A DNA stretch of 60,975 bases, taken from IMG/VR virus record IMGVR_UViG_3300019886_000001, positions 1-60,975 of that record. One strand, written 5' to 3'. The notes under the pieces were generated by a model, which was given only the letters and a program-made list of their open reading frames with translations, was not told where the DNA came from and made no database searches. Source of the stretch: a virus. Both the position numbers and the translations under genes were made by a program. Within the stretch, counting starts at the first letter, position 1; every line of letters starts with the position of its first letter. This document shows positions 7,809-15,295 of this stretch, piece by piece.

Positions 7809-7851
7809 TTAAGTTCGGTATGAAAGTATAAATAAGCATTGATAATTGCAA
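7809..7851 (-). promoter_or_regulatory. Bacteroidota-type promoter with GAACTTAA leader
   Basis: Minus strand: TTG (7851-7849), 18 bp, TATACTTT (7830-7823), then GAACTTAA (7816-7809). The spacer shares ATTATCAATG with the promoter at 19409-19451. It serves the leftward run from 7796. Confidence 0.7.
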
Positions 7852-7855
7852 GCGA

Positions 7856-8575
7856 TTAATCAAATAAAGTATAAACACCTTTTTCCACCCTTAAAAAGTA
7901 TTTCTGAAGCTTTTGGCGAACCTTTGCCTGGTAATGGTTATTGTGCTTCAGCTTATCGGGTGCAATGCGTTCAACCATTTCATAAATATCATTCAGGCTT
8001 CCTTTGCCGTTCAGTTTGATCAGGGATATGGTAACAACACTTTTCCAATCCGGGCTTTGGGTAATGGTGATCACCGGCATAGCGTTCACCAAAACATGCT
8101 TCCCTTCAATTCCACTTTCGGCCAATGCATCAACATTGTTTTCACCGTATGCAATCAGAACAGAAGGTGCACCACCATTGAAATGCCCGGCAATGCCTTT
8201 GACAGTATAGAAAGTTATCCTGCCTTTAATAAATAGCATGCTCATACAGAACGGGAACACATGCTGCTGAAAGGCAACCGTTTCAGTACGGGCAAAGGTT
8301 AATGCAATACCGTTGGCATGCTGTGCAATTTTCTTCAGCCATTTGATCATTTCGCTTCCATACGGTGGGTTCATCCACACCCGGCCATTCCAGGGCAACA
8401 GAAGCCCGTTATCATTTACAGTGTAATGTTCTTTGGCTGTATTCCAGGGACGGTTGATAGGGCTGCAAGGGTCCAAATCGAATTCACCCAATGAACGAAT
8501 TATGGAAGGTGGTGTTAACCATTCATCAGTTCGCATTACTGAACTTTCATGATGCTTTGTTGCTTTCTTTGGCAT
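7856..8575 (-). CDS. Phage Dam-type adenine N6 methyltransferase with winged-helix-like tail
   Basis: 239 aa. The N-terminal domain matches the phage Dam family: DEWLTPPSI near residue 17, FDLDPCSP near 32, and the catalytic motif NPPY at 69-72, followed by FARTET. The enzyme would transfer a methyl group from SAM to adenine N6. After about residue 175 there is an extra region (NDIYEMVERIAPDK, then VRQKLQKYFLRV) that looks like a winged-helix domain and may contact DNA. It is one of two adenine methyltransferases within 2 kb. Confidence 0.85.
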   Translation of the reverse strand: MPKKATKHHESSVMRTDEWLTPPSIIRSLGEFDLDPCSPINRPWNTAKEHYTVNDNGLLLPWNGRVWMNPPYGSEMIKWLKKIAQHANGIALTFARTETVAFQQHVFPFCMSMLFIKGRITFYTVKGIAGHFNGGAPSVLIAYGENNVDALAESGIEGKHVLVNAMPVITITQSPDWKSVVTISLIKLNGKGSLNDIYEMVERIAPDKLKHNNHYQAKVRQKLQKYFLRVEKGVYTLFD

Positions 8576-8576
8576 A

Positions 8577-8732
8577 TTAAAATAATTCTAATTGTTTATT
8601 AACTGGCTGAAGCTTTTGGTTTTTTATGGTTTTCTTAACTGATTGCCTGATAACTTCCTGAAGTGTTTTAAGATTATGCTTTTTTGCATATTCGTATTCT
8701 TCCCTTTTGATACGAAAAAATTCTTCAAGCAT
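8577..8732 (-). CDS. 51-aa charged helical protein
   Basis: A short gene, MLEEFFRIKREEYEYAKK..., strongly charged and helical, ending in LELF. The start overlaps the upstream methyltransferase stop as TAATG and the stop is one base short of the next ATG. It fills the only gap between the two methyltransferase genes. It may be a DNA-binding or accessory peptide, but function is unknown. Confidence 0.6.
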   Translation of the reverse strand: MLEEFFRIKREEYEYAKKHNLKTLQEVIRQSVKKTIKNQKLQPVNKQLELF

Positions 8733-9553
8733 TAAAATAACTTGTGTTGATATTTACAATTCGGGCTTATCCAAAGTGTTTCAATTCTTTTGATTGAACC
8801 CTTACCACCTGAAGCAACAGATGTTTTAGTTGCTTTCTGCCAACCTGTAAGCATATCATTATACAGGGTGTTATCATAACCGCTTAATACCACCATCCCT
8901 TCTAAAAGTGCCAATGACTTCAATAGCTTCACGTGCTGATCAGTATTCATTTCAAACTTGTAAATATTGGTGCTTTCCCCGGCATACCTGGTTTCAAGCT
9001 TATAGGGTGGATCAAGGTAATGCAGGGTTTTGGGCGTATCATGCTGTTTTATGACTTCAATAGCTTCACGGTTTTCAATCACCACACCCTTCATCCGTTC
9101 AATTATTGCTTCCAGGGATCTTGGGAAATTATTCCAATCATGTGCAGGTGTGGTTCCGGCCCGGTTGCTGTTGGCCCTGAATCCTGTTTTTTGTGTTGAT
9201 TGTATGCCTGAAGCAAAACCCATGAAAGAACGTATCAATGTTTTCCGGGCCAATTCAAAAGGATCACAATCAGCTATTTCATAGGATTGTTTGTATTCGG
9301 TGCTTGAATATGGTGTTAACTCCAAGAATCTGATTAGTTCCGGACCTGATTCACGTACAACCCTGAACAGATTCACCACTTCATCATCCAAATCATTGTA
9401 CACTTCACAATAGCTTCTTTTCTTTTGAAGAAGCACTGAAGCTGCACCGCCAAAAGCTTCAGTGTAAATACGGTGATCGGGGAAATGGCTGATAATCCAG
9501 GGTGCAAGCATCCACTTACCACCATGATAACGTAATATTGGCCGTGTTACCAT
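8732..9553 (-). CDS. DNA adenine methyltransferase, D12 class
   Basis: 273 aa. Motif X-like YHGGKWMLAP (9-18), the SAM-binding TEAFGGAAS (31-39) and the catalytic LDPPYK (DPPY 181-184) are in the order of the D12/DpnM family, whose members often modify GATC. The target site here cannot be told from sequence alone. It stands next to a nuclease (9555) and a second adenine methyltransferase, so it may protect phage DNA from host restriction. Confidence 0.9.
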   Translation of the reverse strand: MVTRPILRYHGGKWMLAPWIISHFPDHRIYTEAFGGAASVLLQKKRSYCEVYNDLDDEVVNLFRVVRESGPELIRFLELTPYSSTEYKQSYEIADCDPFELARKTLIRSFMGFASGIQSTQKTGFRANSNRAGTTPAHDWNNFPRSLEAIIERMKGVVIENREAIEVIKQHDTPKTLHYLDPPYKLETRYAGESTNIYKFEMNTDQHVKLLKSLALLEGMVVLSGYDNTLYNDMLTGWQKATKTSVASGGKGSIKRIETLWISPNCKYQHKLF

Positions 9554-9554
9554 T

Positions 9555-10055
9555 TTAGAAAGCCAACTTCCTTTCCATCAAATAAGGTGTTATCTGAATC
9601 ATAAACGTATGCCAATCAGAAAATACAAATGATATTCCCCCGGCTTTCTTGATAATGTTTATTCGGTTTATTTGCCCTTCTGACAAGCTATCCTTACCTG
9701 TCTTTACTTCAATTTCTATCAGGTGCCCGGCAATATGATCATTGCCATTGTAAGGAAGAACAATGCCTGATATATCCAGTATGCTTTCTTTGATATTGCC
9801 TTTCTTAAAGTGAATTTCAACCTTATCATATTCAAAAATCTGTTCATCATCATTTGAATCCTGATACTTGAATTCAGCTTTTTCCCGTGTTATCCTGGGG
9901 GATGGAAAGTTATTTGAGCGGTGAACATGAAACTGTTGTGTTTCATTCATCCAATCAATTACCTTTCGGGTTAAATCGGTGGTGATCTTCCTGGAAGCCC
10001 GCATTTTATCAGCCCGGCTTAACTCTTTTGATGTTCCAAATAAATCTTCAGCCAT
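9555..10055 (-). CDS. PD-(D/E)XK nuclease-like protein (VRR-NUC type)
   Basis: 166 aa from the chosen start MAEDLFG. The C-terminal half has a nuclease core: GIVLPYNGN, then LIEIEVKTGKDSLSEGQ with the E-x-K motif, then a segment GGISFVFSDW, as in VRR-NUC proteins that cut branched DNA. An ATG at 10112 would extend it by 19 residues into the upstream gene, so I prefer 10055, which leaves a 10-base gap. It could resolve junctions or act with the adjacent methyltransferases. Confidence 0.65.
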   Translation of the reverse strand: MAEDLFGTSKELSRADKMRASRKITTDLTRKVIDWMNETQQFHVHRSNNFPSPRITREKAEFKYQDSNDDEQIFEYDKVEIHFKKGNIKESILDISGIVLPYNGNDHIAGHLIEIEVKTGKDSLSEGQINRINIIKKAGGISFVFSDWHTFMIQITPYLMERKLAF

Positions 10056-10065
10056 TTTTCGTTTA

Positions 10066-10917
10066 TTAAATGTGACAATCACAAGGTTTAAAAATCTTAT
10101 CTTCAGAAACACCCAATCGTTTTAATGCCCGGCCAAACTTTATTTTATTCTGATTTTCATTTGGTTTAACCCCAAGTGCTTTAATTTGGCAATATAAAGG
10201 CATCAGTTCACGTAATGTTATGGCAGTCTTAACACCCTTAACGGTTATGGTATGAATAGTATAATCAACTTCATCTTCCATCAATATCGCCTTTCTGTAT
10301 GTTTCAATATCTGTACAATAAACTACATACCAATGAAGCAACCCTGCTTTTAAGCAGCCTATGCAATTAGCATGTTCCCATATTTCATAAGTTAATGGTG
10401 GTGTGATACCAACCTGAAGTGTTGAAGTGTATTTATTATCGGGCCAATTAAAATTTGGATAGGCTGTTACAAAACCCTTTGCAGCCCAAAATGATGAACG
10501 CCTTACAACCCTTTTCTTTTCTTTTTTATTAAAACCATAATATATTATGCAATTATGATCTGCATGATTATTTTCAAGATATTTTATAAAGGGTTTGGTT
10601 TTAAGCCTGGATGTGCAAATGTGATCACCTTTTGGTGTAGTCATTTGTCCTTCACTGATACATATATCGAATTGATCAGGAATTAATTCATCATCCAAAA
10701 TATCTTTAAAGTTTGCATAAGTTATTGGTAAACCTAAAAAATCTGCAACCTCTTTCTTAAACCTTTTAATGTCTGCAACCTCTTTCTTATTGTTGATATT
10801 ATGGTTCACCAAAATCATATTTTCAGTTCCATATTTGGCAGCAACATTCAATGCTGTAACCGCTGATTCATGCCCACCTGAAAAGCAAAGTATATGCTTC
10901 GTATTTTCGTTTATCAT
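10066..10917 (-). CDS. PAPS-reductase-like PP-loop protein
   Basis: 283 aa. The PP-loop CFSGGHESA (11-19) matches the SGGxxS signature of the adenine nucleotide alpha-hydrolase / PAPS reductase superfamily. A C-x2-C pair in NCIGCLKAGLLHWY lies about two thirds along. Related proteins reduce phosphoadenosine phosphosulfate or, as in DndC, insert sulphur into DNA. No other Dnd genes are present. It sits 4 bases from the ATPase/methyltransferase chimera and in a DNA-modification cluster, so a DNA-linked role is possible but unproven. Confidence 0.75.
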   Translation of the reverse strand: MINENTKHILCFSGGHESAVTALNVAAKYGTENMILVNHNINNKKEVADIKRFKKEVADFLGLPITYANFKDILDDELIPDQFDICISEGQMTTPKGDHICTSRLKTKPFIKYLENNHADHNCIIYYGFNKKEKKRVVRRSSFWAAKGFVTAYPNFNWPDNKYTSTLQVGITPPLTYEIWEHANCIGCLKAGLLHWYVVYCTDIETYRKAILMEDEVDYTIHTITVKGVKTAITLRELMPLYCQIKALGVKPNENQNKIKFGRALKRLGVSEDKIFKPCDCHI

Positions 10918-10921
10918 TCTA

Positions 10922-11848
10922 CTAATTTAAGCTTTGGATACACATATCAGTTAACCATTCAACAACAGGGGGCGTTACTGCATTGCCACATTGTTTGACC
11001 TGGTTCTTTATACTGCCTAAAATTTTATAATCCCTATCGAAAGCCATTGCAAGCTTAATTTCCATTTCATTGAGCATTCTATAATAGCAATCTTCAATGT
11101 TGGGGGAATTATAATTTGTGATCATCAGCCGTTCTTTTGTTGTAACTGAACCCGTTGGTTCTGTTATATGGTTCGTGCAAAAGCTACCACCGTAAAAGGA
11201 ACTGATGAATGAATTGAAGGCTTCTGTTGTAAGCAACCCACTTGAACCAACCGTTGTTTGTGAATGCAAAGCTTCAAATATGGCTTTGGCAATTTCCTGG
11301 GAACGCTGATTGATCAAAGTGAATCCCAATCCTTTATTCCGGCCAATCCTTGCCATGCGTTCTAACTGGCTGTAAACTTTAAATAAGCCTGGATTAAGCT
11401 TTTGGGGGCAATATTCAGCAGCTTCTTCAATAAATATGTGCCTTAATGTTTTATTGAACTGCATGATGTATTCAATGCAATCAGCCACAATTTTAATTTC
11501 TTTGGCTTTGGATTCCACTTCAGAAAGATCAAAGATGATGGAAACGTTTTCCTTCATGGCAGCTTCCAAAATCTTGATGGCATTAAGTTCTGTTAATTCA
11601 AGATCAGGCTTGGCACCACCGGCAACAACTATTGGGAAACCAGGCTTATCACCTTTGCCATATCTTAAATTATGCCATACACCTGAAGGATCAAATACAA
11701 CTATTGGAACACCATCTGACATTAAATCTTCAGCAGTTTTAGTTGCAGTGTGGGTTTTGCCTGAACCCCTGATGCCAATACAACTGTTACCCTGGTTGGC
11801 ATACACGTTGCTTTCAATGGCAAAATCTTCTGATAATTGAATTGCCAT
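10922..11848 (-). CDS. Chimera: HerA/DUF87-like ATPase fused to C-terminal cytosine-C5 methyltransferase fragment
   Basis: 308 aa. Residues 1 to about 190 are a P-loop ATPase of the HerA/FtsK type: Walker A GIRGSGKT (25-32), Walker B HIFIEEAAE (137-145), then GLGFTLINQRSQE as seen near the sensor. From about 205 the chain switches to the end of a C5 cytosine methyltransferase: EPTGSVTTKER in the target-recognition part, then YYRMLNEMEIKLAMAF and KQCGNAVTPPVVEWL, which are motifs IX-X. The SAM-binding motif I and catalytic PC motif IV are missing, so it cannot methylate alone. The join lies near 11230-11280. It may be a deletion fusion, an assembly artefact, or a functional ATPase with a DNA-recognition tail. 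Confidence 0.8.
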   Translation of the reverse strand: MAIQLSEDFAIESNVYANQGNSCIGIRGSGKTHTATKTAEDLMSDGVPIVVFDPSGVWHNLRYGKGDKPGFPIVVAGGAKPDLELTELNAIKILEAAMKENVSIIFDLSEVESKAKEIKIVADCIEYIMQFNKTLRHIFIEEAAEYCPQKLNPGLFKVYSQLERMARIGRNKGLGFTLINQRSQEIAKAIFEALHSQTTVGSSGLLTTEAFNSFISSFYGGSFCTNHITEPTGSVTTKERLMITNYNSPNIEDCYYRMLNEMEIKLAMAFDRDYKILGSIKNQVKQCGNAVTPPVVEWLTDMCIQSLN

Positions 11849-11851
11849 AGC

Positions 11852-12073
11852 TTAAAGTGTTTCCCTTACTTTCTTAATATCACCTTCCAGTTTTTCCAGG
11901 CCAACTTTAATTTTGGATTTATCATCATCAGTAAGCCCGGTTTTTTTATCCTTTTCATTTGTGCCCTTCCCGGTAAACCGATGGTTTATGCCTGATTCCG
12001 GTTTGATACCTGCATAATCAATCAGGAAAGTTTTTCTTTTAACCACATCGAATACATCGTTTAAATTTTGCAT
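11852..12073 (-). CDS. Small basic/charged hypothetical protein
   Basis: 73 aa, highly charged and Lys-rich, ending in a likely coiled coil (KVGLEKLEGDIKKVRE). Unrecognised. It is separated from the upstream ATPase by a terminator hairpin at 12102-12124, so its expression may depend on read-through or its own start. Confidence 0.55.
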   Translation of the reverse strand: MQNLNDVFDVVKRKTFLIDYAGIKPESGINHRFTGKGTNEKDKKTGLTDDDKSKIKVGLEKLEGDIKKVRETL

Positions 12074-12101
12074 ATCTTAATTAGTTTAGTCTTTTACCAC
12101 C

Positions 12102-12124
12102 AAAAGCCGGGTATTACCCCGGCC
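12102..12124 (-). terminator. Intrinsic terminator-like hairpin
   Basis: GCCGGG (12106-12111) pairs with CCCGGC (12118-12123), with TTTT following on the minus strand. It lies downstream of the SMC-like ATPase. The T tract is short, so termination may be partial. Confidence 0.6.
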
Positions 12125-12155
12125 ATTAGTCATTATGAATTAGAATTATTGAGTT

Positions 12156-13412
12156 TTACTTTATATCTTCCAAAAGTTCATACCTTATTTCACCGGCTTC
12201 CCTATCAGGAATTTCAATCAGCAATTGCAAATCTTCCTGTTCAGCCCATTTTTCAATTTCGGCCAATGAAACTTTATCCAAGAATGATGCATCAAAATGA
12301 AGTGTGCGTAATTCCCCTATTTCCATCAATGCAAGCTTCAGGGCAACAATGTAAATTGCTGATGATGATAGTTGTTCCCTGGAAACTGGAAGTCCGTTAA
12401 ACAGGATGCCATCATCTGAAAATTCAAATCCTTCAGGCATGTTGGCTTCCCTGATCATTTCCATTTTTTCACCTTCGATACCCTTAACAACTTTATCCTT
12501 CGCTTTGGCTTCCTGATCTAATTTGATAAGGTCCTGATGCTTTTCACGGGCACCATTATTCTTAGTGATCAATGCGTTCCTATCATGGGCTTCCTGAAGT
12601 TCTTTTGACACATCAAAGTGATATTGATCATCTTTCTTCTTGTTTTCATCAGCAGCAAGCCATTGATCAGAATTAACCAACCTTTTATCAATATCCTTAT
12701 TATCAGTTTCAAGCTTTTTGATTTGGGCCTGAAGGCTTTTAATGATGCCTTCATTATCGCTTTTCTGCTTTTCCAGGCTTTTTTTAAGTTCTTCAGCCTT
12801 GTTGTATTTATCGTTATGGCTATCAATAGCCCAAAGCTTTTGTTGGATTGGAACAACATCAATCAATTCAGTTGGAAGCTTTTCATCCACTGGAATCAGC
12901 CCGGCTTTGGCTTCCTTCAGTTTATTGTTCGCCAATGTGCGTTCATCATAGGCAAGTTTGTAACGGTTATCAATAAGGGTGAAATCCAGGCCAACCAAAT
13001 CAGATAACATTTTACGCTGTTTTTGCGGTGTGGATGTAAGGAATATATCAATGTTGAACGTGCCGGGAAAGAAGCGATCCATAATTTCTTTGGTTACAGA
13101 AGTTCTTATTTCCTTACCTGATGGATCGTTGTAGATGTAAATCAGCCGTTCACCTTTGGCTGTTTTATTGTCAAACTCCCATATCAATTGTTCCCCGGTG
13201 GTAAGTTCAAAGGTTTGGAATCCTTCACTTTCACCTTCCTTTAAGATGATGCTTGGCTTGATACCCCGGAAACGATCAGGCAGGCTTTTCAGGAAGCTTG
13301 ATTTACCTGAATTGTTCTTGCCGGTAATTATTGCGGTTGAACCATTGAAATCTGCTGTAAAATCAGCTAATGCCTTCAGGTTTTTGACTGTGTTTTTTTT
13401 AATTTTTGTCAT
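12156..13412 (-). CDS. SMC/RecF-like AAA ATPase
   Basis: 418 aa. Walker A GKNNSGKSS lies at about 32-40 within AIITGKNNSGKSSFLK. A long charged coiled coil spans about 150-310. The C-terminal end has SREQLSSSAIYIVALKLAL, resembling the signature motif, and FDASFLD in the place of Walker B. The layout is that of small SbcC/RecF/gp46-type ATPases that act with nucleases in DNA ends processing. No SbcD-type partner is seen beside it. It lies 10 bases from the 13423 gene. Confidence 0.75.
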   Translation of the reverse strand: MTKIKKNTVKNLKALADFTADFNGSTAIITGKNNSGKSSFLKSLPDRFRGIKPSIILKEGESEGFQTFELTTGEQLIWEFDNKTAKGERLIYIYNDPSGKEIRTSVTKEIMDRFFPGTFNIDIFLTSTPQKQRKMLSDLVGLDFTLIDNRYKLAYDERTLANNKLKEAKAGLIPVDEKLPTELIDVVPIQQKLWAIDSHNDKYNKAEELKKSLEKQKSDNEGIIKSLQAQIKKLETDNKDIDKRLVNSDQWLAADENKKKDDQYHFDVSKELQEAHDRNALITKNNGAREKHQDLIKLDQEAKAKDKVVKGIEGEKMEMIREANMPEGFEFSDDGILFNGLPVSREQLSSSAIYIVALKLALMEIGELRTLHFDASFLDKVSLAEIEKWAEQEDLQLLIEIPDREAGEIRYELLEDIK

Positions 13413-13422
13413 TGGATTAATT

Positions 13423-13716
13423 TTAAATTAAGTTGTACCATTCCATTTCTTTCACAATGGTTGCCCGGAATGGAAAGGCAGTTTGTGGTATTTGACTAAT
13501 AATATCTATTAACACATTTGAGCCGGTAAATATCACCCGTTTTGCACCATCGACTTCAATTTGCAGATGCAAGCATTTTGCATCCCGTTTACCGTATTTA
13601 CTATCCTCAACCCTATAATCATAAACAGCTATTTGCTTATCAAGTACTTCATTTATAGCTATTTTTTCACCACTTAAATTTTTTGATTTGATTCCTAATT
13701 CTTTAAAGTCTTTCAT
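13423..13716 (-). CDS. Hypothetical beta-rich phage protein downstream of the DGR reverse transcriptase
   Basis: 97 aa. The pattern KIAINEVLDKQIAVYDYRV, then KCLHLQIEVDGAKRV and VIFTGSNVL, suggests an OB-like or other small beta fold. From memory, similar ~100-aa proteins occur in Bacteroidota and Firmicutes phages, function unknown. Its start lies inside the end of the reverse transcriptase gene (14 bases), so the two are translationally linked. It is not a recognisable Avd. Confidence 0.65.
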   Translation of the reverse strand: MKDFKELGIKSKNLSGEKIAINEVLDKQIAVYDYRVEDSKYGKRDAKCLHLQIEVDGAKRVIFTGSNVLIDIISQIPQTAFPFRATIVKEMEWYNLI

Positions 13717-14662
13717 TTAATAATTTTTTCTGTAGGTGGATACTGTTACAATGCTTGGCCCAACCCTGATAAGATGCTATGGATGGCTTATTTTTACGCC
13801 TGGCAATCATACGGGCAAAAGCCTTCTTAATTGATTTTCGTAATAATATGTGAGTGTGATAGAAACGGTATCCTACAAAATCTATGCTTCTTGCTTCAAC
13901 CGGGAACACTTGATAATTGTGTTTGACTTCCAGGCTTAGATTCAGTGTTAAATATTCACTTATATCTGCAAGTAATTGATGTAAATAAGGTTTATTATCG
14001 GATAGAAAAACTAAATCATCGGCGTACCTGAAATAGTATTTAACCTTCTTGGTTTCTTTAATCCAGTGATCAAAGTATGTTAAATAAAAATTAGCAAAGT
14101 ATTGTGATAAGTAATTTCCAATTGGAACGCCTTCAGCACTATCAATAATTTCATCCAACAGGTGTAAAAGATCATTATCCTTTAATTTTCTTCTTAGCAG
14201 TTGTTTCAGAATTGGGTGCTTGATGCTTGGGTAAAACTTTTTTATATCAAGTTTAAGGCAATAGGTTGTGCCTGGTATATCTCTTAAAGCTTTCTGTAAT
14301 GCTTCTTTGGCTGCATGGATGCCTTTTCCTTTGATGCAACTGTATGTATCTGCTGTGAACACTGAAACAAAGATTGGTTCAAGTTTATTCATTATAGCAT
14401 GATGCATTATTCGATCAGGAAAGTAAGGCAATCTGTAAACCAACCGTTCTTTTTTCTCAAATATTTTGAATGTTGAATATTCAGAAGTTTTGTATTGGTT
14501 ATTGGCTAATAGATTGTGAAGGTTTAGGATATTATTTTCAGCATTACGATCATGAAGTATAACACCATATTGGGTTCTTTTGCCTTTCCTGGCAATACTA
14601 TCTGCCAACTTCAGGTTTTCGATACTAATAATATCCTGATATAAATTGTTCAATCTTTTCAT
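13703..14662 (-). CDS. Reverse transcriptase of a diversity-generating retroelement
   Basis: 319 aa. The palm motifs are in order: LDIKKFYPSI (138-147, catalytic Asp139), VPIGNYLSQYFAN (179-191) and FRYADDLVFL (211-220, YADD). The SQ in motif 4, in place of the SP usual in other bacterial RTs, is a recognised mark of DGR enzymes. It would copy the template RNA at 14777-14844 with errors at adenines and replace the variable repeats at 14984-15051 and 15382-15449. There is no maturase, endonuclease or retron msr/msd-like structure nearby. It is the last DGR part in the order targets, template, RT. Confidence 0.95.
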   Translation of the reverse strand: MKRLNNLYQDIISIENLKLADSIARKGKRTQYGVILHDRNAENNILNLHNLLANNQYKTSEYSTFKIFEKKERLVYRLPYFPDRIMHHAIMNKLEPIFVSVFTADTYSCIKGKGIHAAKEALQKALRDIPGTTYCLKLDIKKFYPSIKHPILKQLLRRKLKDNDLLHLLDEIIDSAEGVPIGNYLSQYFANFYLTYFDHWIKETKKVKYYFRYADDLVFLSDNKPYLHQLLADISEYLTLNLSLEVKHNYQVFPVEARSIDFVGYRFYHTHILLRKSIKKAFARMIARRKNKPSIASYQGWAKHCNSIHLQKKLLNERL

Positions 14663-14776
14663 TTTTAGCCTTATGGTTATAGGGATTTTTCGCTTTATCA
14701 GCTACTAAAACCCTTTTATTTATTGTCTTTTTTTGCCAAGTGGCAAGGTCTATACTGCTATTAAGATCATACCATT

Positions 14777-14844
14777 GGTGCGCACTGACATTCGTATTCG
14801 TATTCCAATTATCGTAATTCGAGTTCGAGAAGCTGGGACCCGAA
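14777..14844 (-). ncRNA. DGR template repeat (TR)
   Basis: 68 bp on the minus strand, starting TTCGGGTCCCAGC and ending GTGCGCACC. Aligned without gaps to the two variable repeats, it differs only at its own adenines: 13 of 19 in VR1, 11 of 19 in VR2, and none of the other 49 bases. Twelve of the adenines sit in six AAY codons, which become NNY and never give a stop. The mature RNA probably extends into the flanks (14663-14881), but its ends cannot be seen. An open frame (14625-14858) passes through it; I do not call it a gene. Confidence 0.95.
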
Positions 14845-14881
14845 GAACCCGTCAACACATACAGTATACAACCCTTTGTTT

Positions 14882-15286
14882 TTATTCTTCTGAAATTTTC
14901 GGTTCGATCAGCAAAACATCTTTATGCAAATCCATGAAGTTCATTCCAAAAAAATCAGAATCTTCTTCAGTCAAAAATTCGAGGCGCGCACCGACATCCG
15001 TACGCGTACACCAACAATCGTAAGTCGAGAGCGAGAAGCCGGGACCCGAAGTTTTATCTGTTAAATCCCATACAGGAAAATAACCCCACTGTTTACCAGG
15101 TATCCTTACTTTTCCCTCATTTATGGCCTCTGCTATGATTAGCCTTTTTATTGATGAATGGGTATATTTTTGAAGCCATTCGGGAAGCTTTGAAACTTCC
15201 GGCAAAATAGCAATGGGATCATACCCACGTAAAACACATGCTTCTTCAAAAGCCTTGTTTGAATCTGTTGTTGTAAGATTTTTCAT
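14882..15286 (-). CDS. DGR-diversified target protein 1
   Basis: 134 aa. A helical N-terminal part (to about residue 60) is followed by WGYFPVWDL, then the variable region SGPGFSLSTYDCWCTRTDVG at about 79-100, then GARLEF and a 30-residue tail. It is a paralogue of target 2: both have W-x-P or W-x-F segments, SGPGFS, YD-x-W, VGARL and a similar tail. The fold is probably C-type-lectin-like as in other DGR targets, which is inference. It has no signal peptide and no tail-fibre domain, so it should act in the cytoplasm or be a separate ligand binder. Two Cys were created by mutagenesis. Confidence 0.9.
   Translation of the reverse strand: MKNLTTTDSNKAFEEACVLRGYDPIAILPEVSKLPEWLQKYTHSSIKRLIIAEAINEGKVRIPGKQWGYFPVWDLTDKTSGPGFSLSTYDCWCTRTDVGARLEFLTEEDSDFFGMNFMDLHKDVLLIEPKISEE
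14984..15051 (-). repeat. DGR variable repeat VR1
   Basis: 68 bp, gap-free match to the TR. 13 differences, all at TR adenines: ten inside the six AAY codons (now Leu, Thr, Cys, Cys, Arg, Asp) and three A-to-G changes at TR positions 11, 59 and 66. The reading frame matches VR2. Confidence 0.95.
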
Positions 15287-15295
15287 TTGTTTTGT

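Noticed and set aside
13703-14662. Retron or group II intron reading of the reverse transcriptase
   Set aside because: No msr/msd-like inverted repeats, maturase or endonuclease domain, while the adenine-only TR/VR pattern and SQ motif fit a DGR.
14625-14858. 77-codon open frame through the DGR template repeat
   Set aside because: It follows the TR in the VR frame but lacks the upstream target domain and runs into the RT start. It is best explained as template RNA whose frame mirrors the VRs.
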